Of a stretch of 64,000 nucleotides of DNA, positions 1 through 9,273 are shown piece by piece. Each line of letters starts with the position of its first letter. The first letter of the stretch is position 1. The translations under genes were made by a program, and so were the position numbers. The notes below the pieces were generated by a model. It saw only the letters and a program-made list of their open reading frames with translations. It was not told the origin of the DNA and ran no database searches. Origin of the DNA: Bradyrhizobiaceae bacterium Ga0074131 (GTDB lineage Bacteria > Pseudomonadota > Alphaproteobacteria > Rhizobiales > Xanthobacteraceae); assembly GCA_001464035.1 (NCBI GenBank), contig LNEC01000018.1, positions 1 to 64,000 on the forward strand, in the 5' to 3' direction.

Positions 1-178
1 CTTGTGGGTGTCCATTCGGTTCTCCGCGAATCGCTGGTGGTTTGGCGACTTCAGAGTTTCCGGTCCGGGCCGAATGGACAACCTCCTGAAAGCCCACATC
101 TAGGGCCATCGCCGGACACATTCGCCATCGAAACCAGCCTCCCGGCTCGATCTCGCGCACGCTGTGCGAACGCTTCTT

Positions 179-445
179 CTACGCGCTCAAATCACAATCT
201 GAGGCCAGTTTATCCGCGCGCCACAACATCTCCTCCTTCATCTGGCGATCATACTCTGTGTCGTTCGAGCGGATATCGACGTCATCAACGAAGTTTATGA
301 GTCGTCTCCAGCACTGCTCGGCGAACCTCTTAGTCTGGTCGTTAGAGCAAACAAACCTCAACGATCTCGCTTCCTCCATCGTGACTTCTCCGCCTTCTGC
401 AGCACGATCAAGCGCTTCCTTCAATTCCTCTATCCCGTTCGTCAT
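179..445 (-). CDS. Hypothetical protein, 88 aa, acidic and helical
   Basis: I do not recognise a family. The product is a small, charged, probably helical soluble protein without signal peptide or membrane segment; it begins MTNGIEELKEAL and contains two cysteines and two tryptophans. I chose the ATG at 445 rather than the in-frame ATG at 454 because an AGGAG lies about seven bases upstream of 445, while 454 would leave the ribosome site too close. It is the last reading frame before the window edge and is separated by about 150 bases from the end of dnaE on the same strand. Coding character looks plausible, but support is only the ribosome site and residue composition. Confidence 0.5.
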   Translation of the reverse strand: MTNGIEELKEALDRAAEGGEVTMEEARSLRFVCSNDQTKRFAEQCWRRLINFVDDVDIRSNDTEYDRQMKEEMLWRADKLASDCDLSA

Positions 446-593
446 TGGAACCATCTCCTGGGATTGACGGGAACATGCATGTTTCGTTTTCCAGGCTTCG
501 AACTACCAGGTCACTGCGTTGAGCCAGCCGCTCCAGACTTAGGAAACCTCTTGCGGCTCGAGTTGCGTGAAGCAATTGAGTCCGGGAATATGC

Positions 594-3500
594 CTACAGC
601 TGCTGCACGTCCACCACGCCCGACACCGCCTTGATGGCGCCGGCGATCTGCGGCGAAACCCTGAAGCGGCCGGGCAGCTTCATCTCGATCTCGGTTTCGA
701 GGTCGAGCATCAGGACCAGCGAGACGTCGCCGTCGCCACCGCCGGGCGTCACGGCAACCGGTTGTGCCGGTTGGCCGCGCGCGGGGCCGCCCTGCCCCGC
801 CTCGGGCATCTGCAGCCGCTTGGCGATGGATTCGAGCGGCCTGGTATCGCGCACGAAGATGCGCAGGCCTTTCTGGGTTTTCGCCGCGGCGGCATCCAGC
901 GGCTCGGCGTGCAGTACCCGGGCGCGGACGTCCTCGCCCTGCAGTTCGGCGCCGAGCTGCAGCAGCACCGCGGCCCCCGGCTCCAGCACGTCGCGATACT
1001 GCGCCAACCCTTCGGAAAACAGCACGGCTTCGAAATGGCCGGTCGGATCGGACAGGCCCATGATGCCCATCTTGTTGCCGGTCTTGGTGCGCCGCTCCAT
1101 GCGCGACACCACCGTGGCGGCCACCTTGCCGGCGGTGGCGCCGGTTTTGACGGCGCGAGAAAATTCCGCCCAGGTCTGCACCCGCAGGCGCTTCAGCACC
1201 GTGGCATAGTCGTCGAGCGGATGGCCCGACAGGAAAAATCCGATGGCGTCGTATTCGCGCCGCAGCCGCTCGGCGGGCAGCCAGGGCTCGATCTGCGGCA
1301 GCATGATGGTCGGCGCGTCGGCGGCACCGCCGAACATGTCGTTCTGCCCCATGGTCGCGGCCTCGTGGCTGCGCTGGCACGCGGAGAGAATGGCCTCGGC
1401 GCCGGCGAACACCCGCGCGCGGTTGGAATCCAGCCCGTCGAAGGCGCCGGCCGCCGCCAGGCTTTCGATCACGCGCTTGTTGATCGCGCGCGGGTTCACC
1501 CGTGCCGCGAAATCCGCCAGCGACGTAAACAGGCCTTCCCTGCGCGCCTCGACGATCAGCTCGACCGCCTGGCCGCCGACGCCCTTCAGGCCCGCCAGCG
1601 CATAATAGATGGTGTTGTCGCTGACTTCGAAGGTGGCGCCTGAGCGGTTGACGCTGGGCGCCTCGACCTTGATGCCGAGCCGTTGCGCTTCGGCGCGAAA
1701 TTCGGAGAGCTTGTCGGTATTGCTGAGGTCGAGCGTCATCGACGCCGCCAGGAACTCGACCGGGTAATGCGCCTTCATGTAGGCGGTGTGATACGACACC
1801 AGCGCGTAGGCCGCGGCATGGCTCTTGTTGAAGCCGTAATCGGCGAACTTGGCGAGCAGTTCGAAGATCGTGTCGGCCTGTCCTTTCGGAACGCTGTTCT
1901 TCATGGCGCCGGCCACGAAGATGGCGCGCTGCTGTTCCATTTCCGAGCGGATCTTCTTGCCCATGGCGCGGCGCAGCAGGTCGGCGTCGCCGAGCGAATA
2001 GCCGGCCATCACCTGGGCGATCTGCATCACCTGTTCCTGATAGATGATGACGCCGTAGGTTTCCTTCAGGATCGGCTCCAGCATCGGATGCAGGTATTCC
2101 GGCTCCTCGTCGCCGTGCTTGCGGGCGCAGTAGGTCGGGATGTTCGCCATCGGACCCGGACGATACAGCGCCACCAGCGCGATGATGTCCTCGAAACGGT
2201 CGGGCCGCATGTCGACCAGCGCCCGCCGCATGCCCTGGCTTTCCACCTGGAACACGCCGACCACATCGCCGCGCGCCAGCATGGCGTAGCTTGGCGCGTC
2301 GTCGAGCGGCAGGGTCGCGAGATCGATTTCGACGCCGCGCCGCCGAAGCAGCTTCACGGCGACATCGAGCACGGTCAGCGTCTTCAGGCCGAGGAAGTCG
2401 AACTTTACGAGGCCTGCGGGCTCCACCCATTTCATGTTGAATTGGGTCACCGGCATATCGGATTTCGGATCGCGGTAGAGCGGCACCAGTTCGCTCAGCG
2501 GCCGGTCGGATATCACGATGCCCGCGGCATGCGTCGAGGCGTGCCGGGTCAGGCCCTCCAGGCGCTGCGCGATGTCGAAGGCGCGCGCCACCACCGGGTC
2601 CTCGTCGCGAAACGCCTGCAGCTTCGGCTCGCTGGCGATCGCCGCCGCCAGCGTCACCGGCGCGGCGGGATTCTGCGGCACCAGCTTTGTCAGTTTGTCG
2701 ACCTGCCCGTAGGGCATCTGCAGCACGCGACCGACGTCGCGCAGCACGCCGCGCGCCTGCAGCGTTCCGAAGGTGATGATCTGGGCAACCTGGTCGCGGC
2801 CGTAGCGCTGCTGCACGTAGTCGATCACCTCGCCGCGCCGGTCCTGGCAGAAGTCGATGTCGAAGTCCGGCATCGACACGCGCTCGGGATTGAGGAAGCG
2901 CTCGAACAGCAGCCCGAACCTGATCGGATCGAGATCGGTAATGGTCAGGGCATAGGCAACCAGCGAGCCCGCGCCCGAGCCGCGGCCGGGTCCGACCGGA
3001 ATGCCTTCGGCCTTCGCCCATTTGATGAAATCGGCCACGATCAAAAAGTAGCCCGGATACTCCATGCGGGTAATGACGTCGATCTCGAAGGCGAGCCGGG
3101 CATGATAGGTTTCCTCGGTCTCGCCCTGCGCGAGGCCGTGGACCCGGAGCCGATGGGCCAACCCCTCCTCCGCCTGCCGCCGCAATTCCGTGGCTTCGTC
3201 GCTGACCGAGTCGGCGGTGTTGGCGGCGGCGCCGACGGTAAACCGCGGCAGGATCGGCTTCCGCGTGACCGGCCGGAACGCGCAGCGTTCGGCGATCTCG
3301 ACGGTGGAGGCCAGCGCCTCCGGCAGGTCGGCGAACAGCACCGCCATTTCGGCGCGCGTCTTGAAGCGGTGGTCCGCCGTCAGTTGCTCGCGATCGGTTT
3401 CGGCGACCAGGCGTCCGCCGGCGATGCAGAGCAGCGCGTCATGGGCTTCGTAATCGTCCGTAGTGGCGAAATGCGGCTCGTTGGTCGCCACCAGCGGCAG

Positions 3501-4127
3501 GCCCTTGGCGTAGGCGAGATCGATCAGGCCGGCTTCGGCGCGGCGTTCCTTATCGATGCCATGGCGCTGCAGTTCGACATAGAGCCGGTCGCCGAAGAGG
3601 CCCGCCAGGCGGTCGCAGCGAGTGGCCGCCAGCGCCGCATGATCGGCATGGATCGCCAGCGAGATCGGGCCCTCCGGACCGCCGGTCAGCGCAATCAGGT
3701 CTTCGGCATCGTCCTGCAGCCATTCGAACTTGATGTGCGGAGCCTGATGGATCGGGGTCTCGAGAAACGCGCGCGAGTTCAGCCGCATCAGGCTGCGATA
3801 GCCGCGCTCGCGCGCCGCCAGCAGCACGATCCGCGACGGCGCGGCGGCCAGCGCGTTGCGCGCGGCCGGATCCTGATCACCGAAATCGACCGCAAGTTCG
3901 CAGCCGATGATCGGCTGGATGCCGTAGCCGGCCATCTTGTCGGAGAATTCCAGCGCGCCGAACATGTTGTCGGTGTCGGTGAGCGCCAGCGCCGGCTGGC
4001 GGTCGGCCTTGGCCAGTTCGCCGAGCTTTTGGATCTTGATCGAGCCCTTCAGCAGCGAATAGGCGGAATGGACGTGGAGATGGACGAATCCGGCATTGGA
4101 CATGGTTGCCGAAGGTTTTGAGGTCAT
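594..4127 (-). CDS. dnaE: DNA polymerase III subunit alpha
   Basis: This is the replicative polymerase catalytic subunit of the DNA polymerase III holoenzyme, 1177 aa, normal length for DnaE1. The N-terminal PHP domain begins with HLHVHS at residues 16-21. The polymerase core is marked by PGRGSGAGSLVAYAL followed by PDFDIDF near residues 418-424, which carries catalytic aspartates of the C-family. The finger, beta-binding and OB-fold regions follow, and the C-terminus is complete. It is DnaE1 rather than the error-prone ImuC/DnaE2 type by length and because no imuA/imuB lies beside it. The start is uncertain: the ATG at 4103 is a good alternative, and neither has a strong ribosome site. An SOS-box promoter 300 bases upstream on the same strand drives a small peptide and could read through into dnaE. 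Confidence 0.97.
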   Translation of the reverse strand: MTSKPSATMSNAGFVHLHVHSAYSLLKGSIKIQKLGELAKADRQPALALTDTDNMFGALEFSDKMAGYGIQPIIGCELAVDFGDQDPAARNALAAAPSRIVLLAARERGYRSLMRLNSRAFLETPIHQAPHIKFEWLQDDAEDLIALTGGPEGPISLAIHADHAALAATRCDRLAGLFGDRLYVELQRHGIDKERRAEAGLIDLAYAKGLPLVATNEPHFATTDDYEAHDALLCIAGGRLVAETDREQLTADHRFKTRAEMAVLFADLPEALASTVEIAERCAFRPVTRKPILPRFTVGAAANTADSVSDEATELRRQAEEGLAHRLRVHGLAQGETEETYHARLAFEIDVITRMEYPGYFLIVADFIKWAKAEGIPVGPGRGSGAGSLVAYALTITDLDPIRFGLLFERFLNPERVSMPDFDIDFCQDRRGEVIDYVQQRYGRDQVAQIITFGTLQARGVLRDVGRVLQMPYGQVDKLTKLVPQNPAAPVTLAAAIASEPKLQAFRDEDPVVARAFDIAQRLEGLTRHASTHAAGIVISDRPLSELVPLYRDPKSDMPVTQFNMKWVEPAGLVKFDFLGLKTLTVLDVAVKLLRRRGVEIDLATLPLDDAPSYAMLARGDVVGVFQVESQGMRRALVDMRPDRFEDIIALVALYRPGPMANIPTYCARKHGDEEPEYLHPMLEPILKETYGVIIYQEQVMQIAQVMAGYSLGDADLLRRAMGKKIRSEMEQQRAIFVAGAMKNSVPKGQADTIFELLAKFADYGFNKSHAAAYALVSYHTAYMKAHYPVEFLAASMTLDLSNTDKLSEFRAEAQRLGIKVEAPSVNRSGATFEVSDNTIYYALAGLKGVGGQAVELIVEARREGLFTSLADFAARVNPRAINKRVIESLAAAGAFDGLDSNRARVFAGAEAILSACQRSHEAATMGQNDMFGGAADAPTIMLPQIEPWLPAERLRREYDAIGFFLSGHPLDDYATVLKRLRVQTWAEFSRAVKTGATAGKVAATVVSRMERRTKTGNKMGIMGLSDPTGHFEAVLFSEGLAQYRDVLEPGAAVLLQLGAELQGEDVRARVLHAEPLDAAAAKTQKGLRIFVRDTRPLESIAKRLQMPEAGQGGPARGQPAQPVAVTPGGGDGDVSLVLMLDLETEIEMKLPGRFRVSPQIAGAIKAVSGVVDVQQL

Positions 4128-4287
4128 GGACGTGAGCGATCATCTGGCTGAGGGAGGCAGGCCGCCCTCGAAAGGTCGACTCGCGCCTCAATCGTGGTGC
4201 CTGGCGCCCGCACTGTCCACGCCGAACCGCCGAACCGGGGGAAACGTCCCCGCTTTCCTGCCGGCTGCCGCCAATTTGGTCGTCATG

Positions 4288-4386
4288 TCAGAGCTGGGGA
4301 ATGAGCTGAGCCCAGACCGCGATCATCCCGACAAACAGCGTGATCGACGCCAGCGCCGCTGCCTCTTCTACGAACGTCTTCAACAT
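4288..4386 (-). CDS. 32-aa SOS-box-controlled single-pass membrane peptide (SidA-like candidate)
   Basis: A short frame of 32 codons encodes a peptide starting MLKTFVEEAAA and ending WAQLIPQL. Residues about 10-28 form one hydrophobic segment (ALASITLFVGMIAVWA), so it should span the inner membrane with an acidic N-terminus. The start has a strong GGGAGG seven to eight bases upstream, and the promoter contains a GTTC-N7-GTTC LexA site between -35 and -10. Caulobacter SidA is a 29-residue SOS-induced inner-membrane inhibitor of division acting on FtsW/FtsN; the size, topology and control here are the same kind, which is inference rather than shown homology. dnaE lies 160 bases downstream on the same strand. 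Too short for most gene finders. Confidence 0.72.
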   Translation of the reverse strand: MLKTFVEEAAALASITLFVGMIAVWAQLIPQL

Positions 4387-4420
4387 GCCCGCCTCCCGAG
4401 AACTGGAACATAAGAAGAAC

Positions 4421-4449
4421 ATTGTTCCTTTTTTGTTCTAGGGAGTCAA
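4421..4449 (-). promoter_or_regulatory. Promoter with LexA (SOS) box between -35 and -10
   Basis: Read on the minus strand, TTGACT (4444-4449) and AACAAT (4421-4426) are separated by exactly 17 bases. The spacer holds GAAC-N7-GAAC (4424-4438), the direct-repeat operator described for alphaproteobacterial LexA. The operator therefore sits where LexA would block RNA polymerase. The start codon of the 32-aa peptide is 35 bases downstream of the -10 box, with a GGGAGG ribosome site in between. The -35 match is 5 of 6 and the -10 match 4 of 6. Confidence 0.75.
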
Positions 4450-4557
4450 GTGGGTTGGGTGGGGGCAGTTTCGGAAGTGACCCTTGGTTAACTCCGCGGT
4501 TCGACAGCCTCCTCAGGCAGGGCCGATCAGCCTGCCGTCGGGTTCTCACTTCCGGCC

Positions 4558-4776
4558 TCACGGCCGCAGGTTCACCGGGATCGAGGCCAGTTCGGTCGAG
4601 AGCGCGCGCACGGCCCTTTCCGCTTCCGCCGGCAGCTGCTCGAGACTGCATCCGAACGGGACTTCCAGACCGAGCGATTGAGAGGAATCGGATTCCCACA
4701 CCAGCGCCACATGGGACTTCCCCGCCACCATATTGTGACTAAGCGATACGATCTTCAGTCCGCCATCTTCAGCCAT
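4558..4776 (-). CDS. Conserved-looking hypothetical protein, 72 aa
   Basis: The product is a small soluble protein starting MAEDGGLKIVSLSHNM, with no signal peptide, membrane segment or motif that I recognise. It has an alternating strand-like first half and a helical second half rich in Glu and Ala. The ATG at 4776 was chosen over the longer frame starting at 4857 because a clean AGGAGG lies seven bases upstream and the extension has poor coding character. It is transcribed in the same direction as dnaE but separated from it by the SOS promoter and the peptide gene, so it is probably an independent unit. Function unknown. Confidence 0.6.
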   Translation of the reverse strand: MAEDGGLKIVSLSHNMVAGKSHVALVWESDSSQSLGLEVPFGCSLEQLPAEAERAVRALSTELASIPVNLRP

Positions 4777-5033
4777 GTTGCCTCCTGCTCTGCTGCATCC
4801 CTGCTGCGGGCAAATATGCGCCAGCGGTGCCCGATTCAAATCGCTGTCGCCTGCCATGACGCTGCCTGCGGTGCGGCATTACCCTCACTCAACGCTTCAA
4901 ATCGGTAGCGGATCCAGTTGTGCTCGTTGGACTTGAACCGCACGCAGGAACGTGAGTTGACGAAGCACGACCGGTCCGGCTCTGGTTCCGCCGGGATTCG
5001 ACGAAGAACGGCTGCCGCCGGGTGGAGGGTTTG

Positions 5034-5315
5034 ATGCGTAATCTGGTTCTGGCTCTGGTGGGCGCGGGCGGGCTGGCATTGGCGGGCGCGGCGCCGGCGG
5101 AGGCCGTCGGCACCCGCTATCCCTATTGCATCCAGGGCAGCGAAATTCCCGCGCTGAGCCAGTGCACCTTCACCAGCTATGAGCAGTGCCAGGCCACCGC
5201 GTCGGGACGGTTTCTCTCCTGCATCGAAAATCCCTATTTCAACCCCGGTCCCGAAGCCGATCCGCGCGGCTATCGCGGCCGCGATCGCGCGCAGCCGGTC
5301 TATCCCCGATATTGA
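5034..5315 (+). CDS. DUF3551 family secreted protein, 93 aa
   Basis: It starts MRNLVLALVGAGG, a classic Sec signal peptide cleaved after about residue 24 (AAPAEA). The mature part is short, cysteine-containing and aromatic: YPYCIQG, SQCTFTSYEQCQATASG and CIENPYF. This Cys pattern with the central SYEQCQ block is the DUF3551 signature, a family abundant in Bradyrhizobium and of unknown function; paired cysteines suggest disulfide bonds in the periplasm. The ATG at 5034 has GGAGGG five bases upstream; an in-frame GTG at 5022 overlaps that ribosome site and is unlikely. A second family member follows 11 bases downstream. Confidence 0.8.
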   Translation: MRNLVLALVGAGGLALAGAAPAEAVGTRYPYCIQGSEIPALSQCTFTSYEQCQATASGRFLSCIENPYFNPGPEADPRGYRGRDRAQPVYPRY

Positions 5316-5326
5316 AGGAGGCACTG

Positions 5327-5578
5327 ATGCGTCATCTGGCTCTTGCGATTCTGGCGCTCACAACGGTTTCGGTGGCCGGCCCCGCGGCGGCCCAGACCTA
5401 TGACCCGGCCTATCCCGTATGCCTGCACGTGTACGGACCGATCACCTATTACGAATGCCGCTACACCTCGCTGGCGCAGTGCAACGGCTCGGCGGCGGGC
5501 CGTGCCGCCCAGTGTGAGGTCAATCCCTATTTCGCTCATACTGGCGGGCGGCATCCGCGGCAGAGGCCGGCCTACTGA
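5327..5578 (+). CDS. DUF3551 family secreted protein, 83 aa (tandem paralogue)
   Basis: It starts MRHLALAILALTTVSVAG, a signal peptide with probable cleavage after AAAQ near residue 23. The mature domain repeats the pattern of the gene before it: YPVCLHVYG, ECRYTSLAQCNGSAAGR and CEVNPYF. It is a divergent tandem duplicate. GAAGGAGG lies six bases before the ATG, and only 11 bases separate it from the stop of the first copy, so the two are co-transcribed. The C-terminus is basic (GGRHPRQRPAY). Function unknown; periplasmic location inferred from the signal peptide. Confidence 0.8.
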   Translation: MRHLALAILALTTVSVAGPAAAQTYDPAYPVCLHVYGPITYYECRYTSLAQCNGSAAGRAAQCEVNPYFAHTGGRHPRQRPAY

Positions 5579-5643
5579 TCCGCCCCGCGGCGGAAGCTTC
5601 GCGCCAACGCCCCTATGGTATCATAATAGGGTTGAAGCTACTG

Positions 5644-5669
5644 TGCATGGGGTTGTTTTCGAGATTTTT
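5644..5669 (+). repeat. Dispersed repeat, copy 1 (TGCATGGGGTTGTTTTCGA core)
   Basis: The core TGCATGGGGTTGTTTTCGA followed by AT-rich bases recurs at 35583-35607 and 44345-44369, both times in inverted orientation relative to this copy. All three copies lie in intergenic DNA or at a gene end. No target-site duplication or transposase is visible. Confidence 0.7.
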
Positions 5670-5709
5670 GGTTGAGCCCTGCCGGTAGCGACTTCCAACC
5701 CATCATGAT

Positions 5710-6408
<699 letters not shown>

Positions 6409-6415
6409 CTGGCCC

Positions 6416-7696
6416 TCACTCGTACCGGAGCGCGTCGACGGGGTCGAGGCGCGCGGCACGCCAGGACGGATAGAGCGTGGCCAGGAAGGACAGCGTCAGC
6501 GCCATGATCACCACCGCAGTGGTTTCGCCGACATCGATCTCGGCCGGCATCCTGGAGAGGAAATAGAGCTCGGGCGAAAACAGTTCCGTGCTGGTCATCC
6601 AGGAAAGGAACTGGCGGATCGATTCGATGTTCAGGCAGATCACCATGCCGACGAAGAATCCGGTCAGCGTGCCGACCACGCCGATCGCAGCCCCCGTGAT
6701 CAGGAATATCCGCATGATAGATCCCTGCGAAGCCCCCATGGTGCGCAGGATCGCGATGTCCTGTCCCTTGTCCTTGACCAGCATGATCAGGCCGGAGACG
6801 ATGTTCAGCGCCGCGACCAGCACGATCATGGTCAGGATCAGGAACATGACGTTGCGTTCGACCTGAAGCGCGTTGAAGAAGGTCGAGTTGCGCTGCCGCC
6901 AGTCGACCAGAAACACCGGTCGCCCCGCGGCTTCGGTCACGGTCTTGCGAAAGGCGTCGATCTTGTCGGGGTTGGTGGTGAACACCTCGATCGCCGTGAC
7001 GTCGTCCTTGCGGTTGAAATAGGCCTGCGCCTCCGGCAGGGGCATGAAGACGAAGATGCCGTCATATTCCGACATCCCGACCTCGAACACGGCGGCCACC
7101 TTGTAGGGCTTGATGCGCGGCGTGGTGCCCATCGGCGTCACCGCGCCGCGCGGCGCCACCAGCGTGATGCTGTCGCCGGCATGCAGCGACAGTTGATCGG
7201 CGAGCCGCCGGCCGATAGCGACGCCCTGCCCCTCGTCGAACCCGTCGAGCGAGCCCTGCTTGATGTTCTTGGCGATCGAGGTGAGGTTGATGAGATCGCC
7301 GGCGCGGATACCGCGGACGAACACGCCGGCGGCATTGAATGGCGACGACCCCAGCGCCTGACCGTCCACCACGGGTGCGGCGAGGCGGATGCCCTCGACC
7401 TGACTGATGCGCTCGGCGACATCCTTCCAGTCGGTCAGCGGCGATTCCAGCGGCTGCACCAGGATATGGCCGTTGACGCCGAGAATCTTGTCCAGCAGTT
7501 CCTTGCGGAAGCCGTTCATCACCGCCATCACGATGATCAACGTGGCGACGCCGAGCATGATGCCGAGGAACGAAAACCCGGCGATCACGGAGATGAAACC
7601 TTCCTTGCGACGCGCGCGCAGATAGCGTCCGGACAGCAGCCATTCGAAGGGCGCGAAAGGTGGGGTTCGAACTGACTCGCTCATGGTTTCATCCAT
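6416..7696 (-). CDS. lolC: Lipoprotein-releasing ABC transporter permease (LolC/LolE family)
   Basis: An FtsX-type inner-membrane permease of 426 aa. One membrane segment near residues 35-57 (GFSFLGIMLGVATLIIVMAVMN) is followed by a large periplasmic MacB-like domain and three C-terminal segments around residues 285-410. Only one permease gene is present beside lolD, so the transporter is probably a homodimer, as in many alphaproteobacteria; the LolC versus LolE label is therefore arbitrary. The motif NGFRKELLDKILGVNGHI is typical of the family. An ATG at 7684 (MSESVRTP) is an equally good start. It lies between proS and lolD on the same strand. Confidence 0.93.
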   Translation of the reverse strand: MDETMSESVRTPPFAPFEWLLSGRYLRARRKEGFISVIAGFSFLGIMLGVATLIIVMAVMNGFRKELLDKILGVNGHILVQPLESPLTDWKDVAERISQVEGIRLAAPVVDGQALGSSPFNAAGVFVRGIRAGDLINLTSIAKNIKQGSLDGFDEGQGVAIGRRLADQLSLHAGDSITLVAPRGAVTPMGTTPRIKPYKVAAVFEVGMSEYDGIFVFMPLPEAQAYFNRKDDVTAIEVFTTNPDKIDAFRKTVTEAAGRPVFLVDWRQRNSTFFNALQVERNVMFLILTMIVLVAALNIVSGLIMLVKDKGQDIAILRTMGASQGSIMRIFLITGAAIGVVGTLTGFFVGMVICLNIESIRQFLSWMTSTELFSPELYFLSRMPAEIDVGETTAVVIMALTLSFLATLYPSWRAARLDPVDALRYE

Positions 7697-7771
7697 AGTT
7701 CGATTTTCACACGATTCGGGCTAATTGTGGCCGCAACGTCTGATATTCCGCCGCCTGCGGTGGATAATTCC

Positions 7772-9091
7772 TCACGACGTCAGCCGCGTCACGACTTCCG
7801 CCGGGCTCAGATTCTCGCGCGCCCCGTCGCTGCGCCGCTTCAGCTCACACTTGCCTTCGGCGAGGCCCTTGGGGCCGACCAGAATCTGCCAGGGAACGCC
7901 GATCAGGTCGGCGGCGGCGAATTTCGCGCCGGCGCGCTGATCGGTGTCGTCGTAAAGCACCTCGACGCCTCTGGCGTTGAGCTCGCGATAGAGCTTCTCG
8001 CAGGCTGCGTCCACATCGTCCGTGCCCTGTTTCAGATTCAGGATCGCCGCCTTGAACGGCGCCACCGCCTCCGGCCACTTTATGCCGGCATCGTCATGGC
8101 AGGCCTCGATGATGGCGCCGACCAGCCGCGAGACGCCGACGCCGTAGGAGCCGCCGTGAACCGCCAGTTCGGCGCCATCGGCGCCAGCGACCATCGCCTT
8201 CATCGTATCGGCGTACTTGGTGCCGAAATAAAAAATCTGGCCGACCTCGATACCTCGGGTGTGCACCCTCTTGTCGGCGGGCACCTCACGGTCGAAACGC
8301 GCGGCGTCATGGACGTCCTCGGTGGCGGCATAGACCGAGGTCCATTGCTTGATGATCGGGGACAGGTCGCTCTCGTAATCGACGTCGTCGCCGGGCACCG
8401 GCAGATTGAGCACGTCGCTGTCGCAGTAAACCGCTGACTCGCCGGTCTCCGCGAGCACGATGAATTCGTGGCTGAGATCGCCGCCGATCGGGCCGGTTTC
8501 GGCGCGCATCGGGATCGCCTTCAAGCCCATCCGGGCGAAGGTGCGCAAATAGGCGACAAACATCCTGTTGTAGGAGCGCCGCGCCGCGGCCTCGTCGACG
8601 TCGAAGGAATAGGCATCCTTCATCAGGAATTCGCGGCCGCGCATCACGCCGAAACGCGGACGCTGCTCGTCGCGGAATTTCCACTGGATATGATAGAGAT
8701 TGAGCGGCAGGCTCTTGTAGGATTTTACATACGCGCGGAAAATCTCGGTGATCATCTCCTCGTTGGTCGGCCCGTACAGCAATTCGCGCTTGTGCCGGTC
8801 GGTGATACGCAGCATCTCCGGACCGTAGGCATCGTAGCGGCCGCTCTCGCGCCAGAGGTCGGCGAGCTGCAGCGTCGGCATCAGCAGTTCGATGGCGCCG
8901 GCGCGGTTCTGTTCCTCGCGCACGATCTGCTCGATCTTCTTCAGCACCCGCAGGCCCAGCGGCAGCCAGGCGTAGATGCCCGCCGCCTCCTGCCGCATCA
9001 TACCCGCACGCAACATCAGCCGATGCGAGACGATCTCGGCCTCCTTCGGATTCTCTTTAAGGATGGGCAGAAAGAACCGCGACAATCGCAT
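7772..9091 (-). CDS. proS: Prolyl-tRNA synthetase, short alphaproteobacterial type
   Basis: This class II aminoacyl-tRNA synthetase charges tRNA-Pro. The 439-aa length fits the compact ProS form that lacks the inserted editing domain of the long bacterial enzyme. Visible features are the N-terminal MRLSRFFLPILKENPKEAE, motif 2 around KFRDEQRPRFGVMRGREF, motif 3 in GGSYGVGVSRLVGAI and a C-terminal anticodon-binding domain (IGVPWQILVGPKGL). The start at 9091 matches the conserved family N-terminus; the longer frame to 9157 adds unrelated residues. It is followed on the same strand by lolC/lolD after about 75 bases. Confidence 0.95.
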   Translation of the reverse strand: MRLSRFFLPILKENPKEAEIVSHRLMLRAGMMRQEAAGIYAWLPLGLRVLKKIEQIVREEQNRAGAIELLMPTLQLADLWRESGRYDAYGPEMLRITDRHKRELLYGPTNEEMITEIFRAYVKSYKSLPLNLYHIQWKFRDEQRPRFGVMRGREFLMKDAYSFDVDEAAARRSYNRMFVAYLRTFARMGLKAIPMRAETGPIGGDLSHEFIVLAETGESAVYCDSDVLNLPVPGDDVDYESDLSPIIKQWTSVYAATEDVHDAARFDREVPADKRVHTRGIEVGQIFYFGTKYADTMKAMVAGADGAELAVHGGSYGVGVSRLVGAIIEACHDDAGIKWPEAVAPFKAAILNLKQGTDDVDAACEKLYRELNARGVEVLYDDTDQRAGAKFAAADLIGVPWQILVGPKGLAEGKCELKRRSDGARENLSPAEVVTRLTS

Positions 9092-9273
9092 GGGACACTC
9101 AAAGAATCGGGGAGGCACGGGAGAATGCCAGTGAAACCGGATCGGATGGGAAAACACAAGGGCGGGGTCGGAAAAAGCCGCTAGAACAGCGGATTACTCG
9201 CCGTTTTTACCAGTCCAGTTGACCGAGCGAATGAGGCGCAAACGCGGCTTGCGGAGCGCCCTGAACATCCCCC

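Noticed and set aside
4..300. Plus-strand frame at the window start
   Set aside because: Low-complexity Ser/Arg/Pro composition and overlap with the better-supported minus-strand 88-aa frame.
511..3021. Long alternative minus-strand frame within dnaE
   Set aside because: It is Arg/Ala-rich, out of frame with dnaE, and shows no family motif.
1683..4121. Very long plus-strand open frame opposite dnaE
   Set aside because: It mirrors the codon structure of dnaE, is Arg/His/Gly-rich, has no ribosome site and no recognisable domain. High GC content creates such antisense frames.
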